Shown here piece by piece: positions 16,247-25,154 of a stretch of DNA of 64,000 nt. This DNA comes from CADEEX01 sp964577955. GTDB lineage: Bacteria; Acidobacteriota; Vicinamibacteria; Vicinamibacterales; CAVVIG01. Under the pieces are notes generated by a model. The model searched no databases. It saw only the letters and a program-made list of their open reading frames with translations, and was not told the origin of the DNA. A program made the position numbers and the translations under genes. The stretch spans positions 35,703 to 99,702 of the forward strand of contig CAZOAZ010000020.1 in assembly GCA_964577955.1 (NCBI GenBank), read 5' to 3'. The first letter of the stretch is position 1; the number at the start of each line of letters is the position of its first letter.

Positions 16247-18805
16247 ATGTCTGTCGCTCCATCGACGAGGCTGGGTCCTTATGAGGTGAAGTCGCTCCTG
16301 GGGCGGGGCGGCATGGGAGAGGTGTATCGCGGATGGGACGCGCGGCTCGGCCGCCACGTCGCGATCAAGGTCCTCCCTACTGCATTCAGCGCCGATCCCA
16401 ATCGACTCCGCCGATTCGAGCAGGAAGCGCGCGCGGCCGCAGCACTCAACCATCCCAGCATCGTCGCGGTCTTCGACATCGGGACGGCAGAAGGGGCACC
16501 CTACGTCGTCAGCGAACTGCTCGAAGGGCAGTCGCTCCGCGAGGTGCTCGGTTCTGGACGGCTGCCGCTGCGCAAGACGTGGGACTACGCGATTCAGATT
16601 GCGACCGGCCTGGCCGCCGCCCACGAACGGGGGATCGTCCACTGCGACATCAAACCCGAGAACCTGTTCATCACCACTGACGGTCAGGCGAAGATCCTCG
16701 ACTTCGGACTCGCCAAGCTCCTCGCCACCAATTCAGCGAATCCGCTCGAGACCGCGACGCTGGCGGCCGGTTCGACATCAACCGCGGGAATGGTTGTCGG
16801 CACCGCCGGCTACATGTCACCGGAGCAGGTGCGCGGCGAGCCCGTCGATCACCGCACCGATATCTTCAGCTTCGGCGCCACGCTGTACGAGATGGTGGGC
16901 GGCACGCGCGCCTTCAGAGGCGACAGCGCCATCGAAACACTGCACGCGATCCTCAACAACGACCCGCCGGAGCTCGCGACCGCGGAAACGGCGGTCAGGC
17001 CAGACATCGCGCGTGTCGTTCAACACTGCCTGGAGAAGGAACCGTCTCAACGCTTCCAGTCGGCGCGCGATCTCTCTTTTGCGTTGACGCAGCTGACCGG
17101 TGCCGCGAGCTCGAGCATCGGTCGGGCCGCGGTCGCCGCGCCGCCACGACGTCTTTCCTGGATCACCGCCGCTGGCGTTCTCGCGGCGGCAGTCATCGGC
17201 GGAGCGGGAACGTATGTCGCGACGAATCACGCCACTGTCACCAGCGCGCCGTCGTTTCGTCAGTTGACCTTCCGAAAAGGAAGCATTGGGAAAGCACGGT
17301 TCGCCCCTGACGGACAGACGGTGGTGACCACCGCGGCGTGGGATGGCCAGCCACGCATCGTCCAGTCCACGCGCATCGACACCCGCGCGTCCACGCCGCT
17401 CGAGCTCTCCGGCGCAACGCTGGAGGCCATTTCGAAATCCGGCGAGCTGGCGCTGATGGTGCGGGGCACCACACTCGCGCGCGTGCCGATCGGACTCGGC
17501 GGCATTCGCGAAGTGCTCGAAGGCGTCCAGTGCGCCGACTGGATGCCCGACGGATCGCTGGCGGCGATTCGGGTCGAGGGCCAGCGCTCCTGGATCGAGC
17601 ATCCGCTCGGGCACAAAATCTACGAGGATTCGTCGTCGTCCATGAACTGCCTGCGCGTGTCGCCCGATGGACGGTTCATCGCGATCATCCAGCAGGAAGT
17701 GTTTGGCGGCGGCGACGAGTGGCTCACGATTCTGGACCGCGACGGCCACGTGACGGCCCGCTCGCCCCGCAGGCCGATCGTCGCTCAGGATGGTCTGGCC
17801 TGGACGCCCGACGGCCGTGAGGTGTGGTTCGGCGCCGGGGACGCCGCGCTGACGTCCGCGATCTACGCCATGACCCCCGACGGCGTGGAGCGCACCGTCC
17901 ACCGGACGCTGGGATCGATCCGCATCGAGGACATCGCTCCGGATGGCCGAGCGCTCGTCGTCGCTGACACCAACCGAGCCGAGATGACGCTGGTGGACGT
18001 GCCAAGCGGTGCCGCGCGAGACCTGACGTGGCTCGGCCACTCGAGCCCAACCGGCCTCTCAAACGATGGCCGCATCGTACTCTTCAGCGAGTTCGGCGCC
18101 GCCCAGACCAACGAAGCCTACGTTCGACCAACGGACGGAGGACCGGCCGTCCTCCTTGGCCCCGGATCGCCCATGGCGATCTCGCCGGACCGCAAATGGA
18201 TTCTTCTGGCCGAACAGCTTGGAACGACACGGAGACTCGTGCCAATCGGCGCCGGCGAGAGCCGGATACTCGAGCGTGGCAGCGTCGTGCGCACGGGAAC
18301 GCGTGCACGCTGGACACCGGACGGGCGGCGCGTCGTCTTTGTCCGGAACGAGGTCGGCAAACCGCCCCAGGTGTTCGCGCAGCGAGTGGACGGCGGAGAG
18401 CCGACGGCCGTCACCCCTGAAGGAGTGCGTGGTTACAAACCCGTGGTGTCGCCCGACTCCTCGTCCATCATCACCGGCGACTCGGACAAGCGCCTTTGGC
18501 GGTACCCCCTTGACGGCCATGCGGCGCCCACTGCGGTTCCCGGAGCACTCCAGGGCGATGTCCCCATGGCGTGGAGCCCGGACGATACGGCCATCTGGGT
18601 GATGAACCGCGCTGGCGGGCCGGAGATCTTTCGAATCGACGTCAAGACCAGCCGGCGCACCTCCTGGTACAAACTGCCGACGCCCGAGCCCGGCGAGACG
18701 ATTGTCGACTCACTGCTGATTCACATGTCCGACGACGGCAATACCATCGTGTACAGCTATTTCAAGCATCTGTCGGAGCTGTACGTCGCTGAAGGGTTGG
18801 GATAG
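16247..18805 (+). CDS. Ser/Thr protein kinase with C-terminal PD40 propeller
   Basis: 852 residues in three parts. Residues 10-280 are a Hanks-type kinase: glycine loop GRGGMGEV, Lys41 in AIK, catalytic loop His132-Cys133-Asp134 (HCDIKPEN), DFG at 152-154 and GTAGYMSPEQ before the P+1 loop. The residue before the catalytic Asp is Cys rather than Arg, so this is a non-RD kinase that may not need activation-loop phosphorylation. A transmembrane helix lies at about 304-325 (WITAAGVLAAAVIGGAGTYV). The external part is a TolB/PD40 propeller (FAPDGQTVVT, WTPDGREVWF, WSPDDTAIWV), presumably a sensor. It is convergent with a winged-helix/FHA gene whose phosphothreonine-binding domain makes it a plausible target. 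Confidence 0.93.
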   Translation: MSVAPSTRLGPYEVKSLLGRGGMGEVYRGWDARLGRHVAIKVLPTAFSADPNRLRRFEQEARAAAALNHPSIVAVFDIGTAEGAPYVVSELLEGQSLREVLGSGRLPLRKTWDYAIQIATGLAAAHERGIVHCDIKPENLFITTDGQAKILDFGLAKLLATNSANPLETATLAAGSTSTAGMVVGTAGYMSPEQVRGEPVDHRTDIFSFGATLYEMVGGTRAFRGDSAIETLHAILNNDPPELATAETAVRPDIARVVQHCLEKEPSQRFQSARDLSFALTQLTGAASSSIGRAAVAAPPRRLSWITAAGVLAAAVIGGAGTYVATNHATVTSAPSFRQLTFRKGSIGKARFAPDGQTVVTTAAWDGQPRIVQSTRIDTRASTPLELSGATLEAISKSGELALMVRGTTLARVPIGLGGIREVLEGVQCADWMPDGSLAAIRVEGQRSWIEHPLGHKIYEDSSSSMNCLRVSPDGRFIAIIQQEVFGGGDEWLTILDRDGHVTARSPRRPIVAQDGLAWTPDGREVWFGAGDAALTSAIYAMTPDGVERTVHRTLGSIRIEDIAPDGRALVVADTNRAEMTLVDVPSGAARDLTWLGHSSPTGLSNDGRIVLFSEFGAAQTNEAYVRPTDGGPAVLLGPGSPMAISPDRKWILLAEQLGTTRRLVPIGAGESRILERGSVVRTGTRARWTPDGRRVVFVRNEVGKPPQVFAQRVDGGEPTAVTPEGVRGYKPVVSPDSSSIITGDSDKRLWRYPLDGHAAPTAVPGALQGDVPMAWSPDDTAIWVMNRAGGPEIFRIDVKTSRRTSWYKLPTPEPGETIVDSLLIHMSDDGNTIVYSYFKHLSELYVAEGLG

Positions 18806-18819
18806 GTCGCGGCGATCGG

Positions 18820-19476
18820 TCAATCGCTCTTCGCGCGCCCATGGCGGGTGTCCGTCCGAGTCGACGCGCGTGATTTCGACGCGCGAAAGACCAGCACGAC
18901 ACCGGCGATCTGGATTCGATCGGCATCGCTGAGCGCGACCGCACTCGTGACGCGCCGGCTGCCAAGCAGCGTTCCGTTCTTGCTCCCGAGATCTTCAAGG
19001 GTCGCGGAATCGCCTTTCACCACGATGCTGGCGTGGCGCCTGGAGACGCCGGCCGCATCGACCCAGATCGTGGACGCCGGTTCACGGCCGATGACATTCG
19101 GACCCTCCGCGAGCGGAGTCCGCTCGCGCCCCCTGAGGATCCAGTGGCCGGCCTTTCGCGCTTCAGCAGGGTTCGTTTCCAGCACCGCCGAGAACGCGTA
19201 GCCGACGCGGGTCGCCGTTCGGATCGGCGCGTCGCCGCCCGAGTTCGCGAGCGCCCGACGCACTTCCTTGACGAGGCCCACGAGCGTCGCGTCGGACACG
19301 AACGAATCGGGCCAGAGACGCTGGTGCAGTTCGGCCTTTGGCACCACGCGCGGCGCCTCCTGGATCAGCAAGGCGAGCAGATCGAACGCCTTGGGCGTCA
19401 GGTGAATGTCGGTGCCGTCACGCTGAAGGCGACGCGTGTCGGTATCGAAGCTGAAAGGTCCGAAGCGCTGTGGCAC
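18820..19476 (-). CDS. OmpR-type winged-helix regulator with C-terminal FHA domain
   Basis: 218 residues, GTG start with GGGGGAG before it. Residues 1-95 form a Trans_reg_C winged helix (FGPFSFDTDTRRLQRDG, LTPKAFDLLALLIQ, LVKEVRRALA, TRVGYAF). Residues about 115-205 form an FHA domain with the phosphothreonine-binding pattern GREPAS, VSRRHASI and LEDLGSKNGT. There is no receiver domain, so phosphoThr binding replaces phospho-Asp control. The gene ends 14 bp from the kinase gene end. Interaction between them is inference from adjacency and domain logic. Confidence 0.9.
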   Translation of the reverse strand: MPQRFGPFSFDTDTRRLQRDGTDIHLTPKAFDLLALLIQEAPRVVPKAELHQRLWPDSFVSDATLVGLVKEVRRALANSGGDAPIRTATRVGYAFSAVLETNPAEARKAGHWILRGRERTPLAEGPNVIGREPASTIWVDAAGVSRRHASIVVKGDSATLEDLGSKNGTLLGSRRVTSAVALSDADRIQIAGVVLVFRASKSRASTRTDTRHGRAKSD

Positions 19477-19588
19477 GGTCTCCCCCGCGTGTTACCCCTG
19501 AAATCCCCTCGAACGCCCCCGACTTGGCTCGAGCGCGAGCCGCACCATCGCACCACGCCCGATTCCGTGTGGGCCCGCGAGGTGAGTC

Positions 19589-20236
19589 ATGGTTGCTGCG
19601 GCATTCCTGGCGTTCATGCTGCAGAGCAGCGTCGCAATCGATCCTACCGGTTGTCCGGGCGGACGGCACATCCGCCTGCAAATCGTTCCCATCGCGTCGA
19701 TGACGGCGTCAGCCCTCGACACCCTCGTTTCTGAAGCGGCCACCATCTGGCGTCCGTACGGCGTGACGATTACCGGAACGCAGGAGTTGGTCCGACCGGA
19801 TGATCACGACAACGTGGAATGGATCACGCTGATCATCAAGGACGCGTCCGCGCCCGGCGCGCTCGCGTCGTTGACGTTCGCGAACGGCGCACCCGCTGAC
19901 GTCATGTACGCGTCTCCAAGCATGGCTCGCCGGATGCTCGAGGGGACGAGACTCGGGCTCCGGTCTCGGGCAGAGCGCGATGTCGTCACGGCGCGGCTCC
20001 TGGGGCGAGGGGTCGCCCACGAGGTGGGGCACTACGTGCTCAGATCCAGAGACCACTCCAAGCACGGCCTGATGCGGGTCGCGTTCGATGTGCGCGATCT
20101 CGCCGGTGATCAGAATCGGTTCCGCCTGGAGCCTGGTCAAGAACTCGCGGTTCGGGCGCAGGGTCTTTCATCATGTTCGTCGCCGTTGGACCCGCTCTCC
20201 TCGCCCAGGGCAGCGACGGCGGACGCGCAGGATTAA
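19589..20236 (+). CDS. Predicted secreted zinc metalloprotease
   Basis: 215 residues with GAGGTGA before the ATG. The zincin motif HEVGH is at residues 144-148, followed by His156 and His159 and then GLM at 160-162, which resembles a metzincin-like third ligand plus Met turn, although the spacing from HExxH to the next His (7 residues) is longer than the classic HExxHxxGxxH. A hydrophobic N-terminus (AAAFLAFMLQSSVA) suggests export. The N-terminal ~100 residues resemble the early strands of a matrixin-like fold. Substrate unknown. Confidence 0.65.
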   Translation: MVAAAFLAFMLQSSVAIDPTGCPGGRHIRLQIVPIASMTASALDTLVSEAATIWRPYGVTITGTQELVRPDDHDNVEWITLIIKDASAPGALASLTFANGAPADVMYASPSMARRMLEGTRLGLRSRAERDVVTARLLGRGVAHEVGHYVLRSRDHSKHGLMRVAFDVRDLAGDQNRFRLEPGQELAVRAQGLSSCSSPLDPLSSPRAATADAQD

Positions 20237-20344
20237 TCACGATCAACGAGGCAATTTCCGCTGGCCCCAACGTGGCCGCGGCCGAACACGTCCCGACTGC
20301 ACGGACGAACTGCGCGTATACTCCTGCGCGGAGATTTTCCTGCC

Positions 20345-21862
20345 GTGACGAACCGAAGCTATTCGATGAAACGCCGCGTGTCGCGGCGCGAAGCTCTGCT
20401 CGGCGTGTTGCTCGCTCCCGTCGCAGCCGCGGCCACCGAGAACAGGCTCACCGCCCAGCAGCCGGCCGGCGGCGCCGCGGCGGGCACGGGGCCGGACGTC
20501 ACGGCCCCGCTCGCGCGCTATATCGCCGGCGCCCGCACCGCGTCCGTTCCCGAAGAATTTCGCGAGTTGGCGCGCCGGCACATCCTGGACACACTGGCCT
20601 CCATCGTCGCCTGCCGCGACCTCATCCCGTCGCAGCTGGCCCGCGACTACGTCCTGGCGCAGTCAGGAGGCGCGGCGAAGAATGCCGCGACGCTGCTCGG
20701 CACGCGGCAGAAGGCGGCGCTCGTCGATGCGGTGTTCGCGAGCGCGATGACCGCGCACGCCGCCGAGATCAACGACTTCATCCCCTCGGCGTTCGTACAG
20801 CCGGGACCATCGATCGTGTCGGCCGCAATCGCGCTGGCGGAGGTGCGCGGCGGCACCGGCGACGACATTCTGCGCGCGGTGATCACGGGCTACGAGTTGG
20901 CAGGACGGATGCCGAAAGCCCTCGGCATCACCAACCTGCGCCGTGCCAACATGGCGAACCATGGCATCGGGCCGGTATGGGGTACAGCGGCAGCCGCCGC
21001 CGTGATGTTGAAGCTGCCCGAAGCGAAGATGAGCGACCTCTTCACGTTCTGCGCGCAGCAGTCGTCCGGCTCATATCAATGGCTGATGGACGTCGAACAC
21101 ATCGAGAAGGCGTTCGTCTTCGCCGGGATGGGCGCCCGCAACGGGCTGCAGGCGGCGCTGATGGTGGAAGCCGGATTCCGCGGCGTCCGCGACAGCCTCG
21201 ATCATCCCGACGGCTGGATGCGATCGGCGACGTATCGCGGCGGCGACAGCGACCGGGCCTACTTGATCGACGGCCTGGGGAGGAAGACCGAGCTGATCCA
21301 CACGGCCTTCAAGAAATACCCCTCGGGCGGTCCGGCACAGCCCGCGGTGGACGGTCTGCTGAAGCTCCTGCCGCAGATCGATCGCCGCGGCGTCGCGAGA
21401 GTCGTCATCGAGATGCCCGGACGCTGGGAGGCGTTCCGCGACGCGGCGATGCCGGCGCTCAACCTCCGCTATCTGACCGCCATCATCCTGCTCGACGGCC
21501 GGCTGGACTTCACCGCCGCGCAATCACTCGAGCGCATGGCGCAGGACGCGCAGGTCAAAGCGTTGATGCAACTCGTGGACGTCGTCCACGATCCGAAGCA
21601 GGAAGTCGCTCCGGGTGAGGAACGCCGGGAATCGGCGCGCGTCCGGATCACGGAAACCAGCGGCAAGACGCACGAGATCTTCGTGCCGTACGTGCCGGGC
21701 TACCCCTCGCACCCGTTCAGCAAGGCGGACGTCGAAGCGAAGGCGCTCGAACTGATGGCGCCGCGGCTCGGCGAGCGCCGCGCCAACGAAGTCGTGGCGC
21801 AGTGCTGGACGCTCGACCGTCTGGCATCGGGCGCCAGCCTGGCGAGCCTGATCGCGGTTTGA
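20345..21862 (+). CDS. MmgE/PrpD family protein with Tat signal
   Basis: 505 residues (GTG 20345; ATG 20366 is possible). The N-terminus MKRRVSRREALLGVLLAPVA is a twin-arginine signal, then APLARYIAGART begins the MmgE/PrpD domain, with GYELAGRM, HGIGPVWGTAAAAAVM, GAKNGL-like GARNGLQAALM and FKKYPSGGPAQPAVD. PrpD is 2-methylcitrate dehydratase and MmgE and IDS-epimerase relatives share the fold; exported members are common in soil Acidobacteria and their substrates are mostly unknown. Citrate synthase-like genes are present 18 kb away but there is no operon link. Confidence 0.85.
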   Translation: MTNRSYSMKRRVSRREALLGVLLAPVAAAATENRLTAQQPAGGAAAGTGPDVTAPLARYIAGARTASVPEEFRELARRHILDTLASIVACRDLIPSQLARDYVLAQSGGAAKNAATLLGTRQKAALVDAVFASAMTAHAAEINDFIPSAFVQPGPSIVSAAIALAEVRGGTGDDILRAVITGYELAGRMPKALGITNLRRANMANHGIGPVWGTAAAAAVMLKLPEAKMSDLFTFCAQQSSGSYQWLMDVEHIEKAFVFAGMGARNGLQAALMVEAGFRGVRDSLDHPDGWMRSATYRGGDSDRAYLIDGLGRKTELIHTAFKKYPSGGPAQPAVDGLLKLLPQIDRRGVARVVIEMPGRWEAFRDAAMPALNLRYLTAIILLDGRLDFTAAQSLERMAQDAQVKALMQLVDVVHDPKQEVAPGEERRESARVRITETSGKTHEIFVPYVPGYPSHPFSKADVEAKALELMAPRLGERRANEVVAQCWTLDRLASGASLASLIAV

Positions 21863-21875
21863 ACGATTCGTCCGG

Positions 21876-23294
21876 CTACTGCCCGAGCGCGGCGATCACA
21901 TCGGCGGAAAACTTCGCGATGCGGAAGCCGGGGCCGCTCGAGTCGAAGCCGCGACGGACGACGACGACGTTCTGCGACGGCACGATCATCGCGTATTGCC
22001 CCAGCGCGCCGTTCGGACTGTAGGCGAGGTCAGGCAACCCTTCGGCGCGGTCGTACGACCAGAACTGCGCGCCGTAGCCGGTGCGCTCCGGCGTCGATCG
22101 GGGCTGCGCCGGACCGCGAGTGGACACGTAACGCGACCAGCCTTCCGGCAGGATGCGCTCGCCGTTCCAGACGCCGTCAGCGAGATAGAACATCCCGAAC
22201 CGCGCGAAGTCGCGCGCGGTCGACCAGCACTGGCCGGAGATCAGGAAATCGCTGTTCCAATCGGTCTCGATCAGCGTGCGTGTCATTCCCAGCTTCCAGA
22301 GTAGTTCCCGCTGCGGAAAACTAAGGAAGGTCGGATCGTCGTTCACCGCCTCGCGCAGGGCGCGGACCGACAGGATCGTGTCGGAGCCCGCGTAGACGAA
22401 GCGCGTGCCCGGCTTCGAGTCCACACGGTTGAGCGCGGAGATCTCCGCTGCCGCGGCGCCTCCCTGGTAGATCTCCTGCTGCGGATCACCGGCCGCCTCG
22501 GTGTAGAGGCCGCTCGCCATCCGCAACAGATCGTCGAGCGTGATGTCGCCGCGGGGATCGCCGGGCCGCTGCCACTCCTTGAGCGGCGCCTTGCGCTTCA
22601 CATCGAGCAGACCGCGCCGCACACCGATGCCGACGAGCGACACCGACAGGCTCTTGCACATGGAATTCGTGCGCGCCATGACGTGCACGCCGAAACCGGG
22701 CGCGTAGCGTTCGGCGACGATCTTGCCGTCCTTGATCACCACCACACCCCAAGTGTCGCCGCGATACGGACCCGCCTGATCGAGGAACGCGTCGTCCAGG
22801 ACTTTCTCGACCGCCGCGCGCCGATCGGGCGCCAACGCTGCGGTGGCATTCTGATCGCCCATCGGCCACGGGCGCGAATCGAGCGAAGGCGCGGTCACCG
22901 CAGCGGGGATGCGCGGCAACAGCGCCGCCGCCGACATCTTCGCGCCGATCGGCAGCTGCGTGCAGCCCAGATGCGGGCGCCAGACCGCGATGCGCGGTTC
23001 CATGTCGGGCAGAAAGTGGACGCTGACGGTCTTTGCCGTGTTGTCGACTTCCATTCTGAGCGTTTCTTTGGTCGGCGTCCGGTTGCGTGACGTGAAGTCG
23101 AGCGTCTCCTTGCTCATGCCGGAGGAGAAGATGCCGGTGCAGTAGTGCAGCGCGCGAAAGCCCGCCGCCAGCGCCGCCGCATGGCGCGCCGACGCGTTCG
23201 CGCCCCCGTCGTCCTGGGCGCGAACCGGCACGGCCGTCGCGACCCCACCTGCGATGACGCACAACACGACCGATGCGCGAAACGTCATGTTCAT
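21876..23294 (-). CDS. Beta-lactamase-fold serine hydrolase (class C/DD-peptidase family)
   Basis: 472 residues from ATG 23294, with GGAGGAG 7 nt upstream; an open frame to 23342 overlaps the neighbouring esterase and is rejected. A signal peptide (FRASVVLCVIAGGVATAVPVRAQ) precedes an N-terminal extension of about 120 residues. The nucleophile motif SxxK is SMCK near residue 211, and YAGSD fits the Tyr motif position. The C-terminus has GYGAQFWSYDR and SPNGALGQYAMIVPS. It lies 40 bp after the carboxylesterase on the same strand, so the two are probably cotranscribed. Whether it acts on peptides or esters cannot be told. Confidence 0.85.
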   Translation of the reverse strand: MNMTFRASVVLCVIAGGVATAVPVRAQDDGGANASARHAAALAAGFRALHYCTGIFSSGMSKETLDFTSRNRTPTKETLRMEVDNTAKTVSVHFLPDMEPRIAVWRPHLGCTQLPIGAKMSAAALLPRIPAAVTAPSLDSRPWPMGDQNATAALAPDRRAAVEKVLDDAFLDQAGPYRGDTWGVVVIKDGKIVAERYAPGFGVHVMARTNSMCKSLSVSLVGIGVRRGLLDVKRKAPLKEWQRPGDPRGDITLDDLLRMASGLYTEAAGDPQQEIYQGGAAAAEISALNRVDSKPGTRFVYAGSDTILSVRALREAVNDDPTFLSFPQRELLWKLGMTRTLIETDWNSDFLISGQCWSTARDFARFGMFYLADGVWNGERILPEGWSRYVSTRGPAQPRSTPERTGYGAQFWSYDRAEGLPDLAYSPNGALGQYAMIVPSQNVVVVRRGFDSSGPGFRIAKFSADVIAALGQ

Positions 23295-23334
23295 CGAACG
23301 CCTCCTCCGTCTGCTCTGCTCTTGGCTACCGCCC

Positions 23335-24969
23335 TCAGGCAAGGTTCATCGCCCGCTGCATCGCCAGCCGCGACTCGCGCAGCGGATCCGGCTCGACACG
23401 GCACGTATTGTCGAACACCATCGTTGATCGGCTGGCAGCGTCGTAGGTCGGCCACTGCGGCAGTTTCGGGACGTTGGGGTTGCCCGTCCGCGCGAACTGA
23501 ATCCACGCGTCGCTCATCTTGTCGGCAAGCGCCATCGCCTCCGGGCCGCCGCCCGTGATCCCTTTCGCCGTCGCGATGTTGTCGAAGACGAACGGAATCT
23601 CGAGGGAGTGCGGTGTCTTGCCGTGCTGCACTCCGGCAACCGGCGTCGGCCACCGGAAGTAGTACAGGTAGGCCGGCGCGCGGTTGAGCGCGGCCCGCCG
23701 CTCGGCCATCTTCATGACCGGCGCGCCGTAGTTGTAGTCGCTGATCATGAGGAAAAACAGGTCTGACGGCGTCGCACCCGGATTGGCCTTGCGGTAGACG
23801 TCCAGCACGGCGGTCGCCCGTTCACCCAGGAACTGACGGATGCGCGCCTGCATCCCGGCGTCGTCGAGGGCGAACGCGGCAGTGTCGGCCTGCAACTGCA
23901 GCGTCATCTCGGTGCGGTTCGAACCGAAAATGACGGGCACGTCGGCCGAGACCGTGGCAGCCGCAGGATGGAACGGATGCTGGGCGATGATCTGGCCATC
24001 CACGACCGGCGCAAAGCCGCTCGTCAACTGTTCACGCTCCATGCCGTCGCTGACCTTGAAATAGGCCGCCATCATCCGATCGAGTGGCACGGTCTGCAGA
24101 TCGCGCGCACGCGTTTTGGGGATCCCCAGCTCGGCGAGGAGGCGCGAGGCCATCGCGTTCGCCTTGTCCCGCTCGACCAGCTGAATGGACGGCCCGCTCT
24201 CGACGACCGCGCGATGGAAGAGGCCCTTGGCCGGAGGCATGGCCAGCAGCGTGGCGACTTTACGTCCGCCGCCCGACTGGCCATAAATCATCACGGTATT
24301 CGGGTCACCGCCGAACTGCTCGATATTGGTGCGCACCCATTTCAGCGCGTGCACGATGTCGGTGACGCCGACGGTGCCGGATTCGTTGAACTCGGAACCG
24401 GCGACATCACTGAGATGCGCGAAACCCAGCACGTTCAGGCGGTGATTGATGGTGACCACCACGACGTCGCCGCGATGGCAGAGATTCACGCCGTCGTACC
24501 GTTCGCTCGATCCAGATCCCGTGCGAAAGCCACCGCCGTGACACCAGAACATCACCGGCCGCTTGCGGCCGTCGTTGAGCGCCGGCGTCCAGATGTTCAG
24601 CACCAGGCAGTCTTCGCCCTCGGCAGGCCCGTCGGACGCGGCGCGGCGCGACGGGTCGCTCTGCGGCGCCGTGGGACCGTAACGCAGCGCATCGCGGACA
24701 CCGGTCCACGGCGTCGGATCGACGGCGGGCCGGAAGCGATTCGTCCCCGCCGTGCTCGCGCCGTACGGCACGCCCTTGAATACTTTGATGCCGCGCACCT
24801 CCACGCCTCGAATGCGACCGAAGGCTGTCTGGGCGACCGGACTGCTCTCGCTGCTCTGCGGCTCGAAGCCGCGTAGAAGAGCGGGCCGCAGCCCGCCGGC
24901 GGCGGCCGATACCGCGAGCATGGAGCACTGTTGAAGGAACTGCCGTCGATCGAGTCCGTGATTGGCCAT
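23335..24969 (-). CDS. Type B carboxylesterase/lipase, Tat-exported
   Basis: 544 residues. Tat motif DRRQFLQQCSMLAV at the N-terminus, then the type B carboxylesterase fold: GRIRGVEVRGIKVFKGVPYG, EDCLVLNIWTP (120-129), oxyanion hole HGGGF (144-148), nucleophile elbow GQSGGG with Ser232, and a likely catalytic His in TPHSLEIPFVF. GGGGAC before ATG 24969 is a fair ribosome site. The gene is followed by a beta-lactamase-fold hydrolase. A partial, internally inverted copy of its first 107 codons lies at 12925-13220. Confidence 0.9.
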   Translation of the reverse strand: MANHGLDRRQFLQQCSMLAVSAAAGGLRPALLRGFEPQSSESSPVAQTAFGRIRGVEVRGIKVFKGVPYGASTAGTNRFRPAVDPTPWTGVRDALRYGPTAPQSDPSRRAASDGPAEGEDCLVLNIWTPALNDGRKRPVMFWCHGGGFRTGSGSSERYDGVNLCHRGDVVVVTINHRLNVLGFAHLSDVAGSEFNESGTVGVTDIVHALKWVRTNIEQFGGDPNTVMIYGQSGGGRKVATLLAMPPAKGLFHRAVVESGPSIQLVERDKANAMASRLLAELGIPKTRARDLQTVPLDRMMAAYFKVSDGMEREQLTSGFAPVVDGQIIAQHPFHPAAATVSADVPVIFGSNRTEMTLQLQADTAAFALDDAGMQARIRQFLGERATAVLDVYRKANPGATPSDLFFLMISDYNYGAPVMKMAERRAALNRAPAYLYYFRWPTPVAGVQHGKTPHSLEIPFVFDNIATAKGITGGGPEAMALADKMSDAWIQFARTGNPNVPKLPQWPTYDAASRSTMVFDNTCRVEPDPLRESRLAMQRAMNLA

Positions 24970-25154
24970 CGCGAGTCCCCTTGCGCGGGTCGGAGATGAG
25001 TTAGTGCCGCGGCAATCTGCGCGTGCCGTATCTTATGCCACGGAAGCTGGCCCGGGCAGGGGCTCAGTCGATCGCGCCCGAGTGAGGAACCTTCGAGGTC
25101 AGGCGAGCTCTGAAGGCGTTCGGTGACGCGCAGTGGCGAGCGGACGGCGAACCG

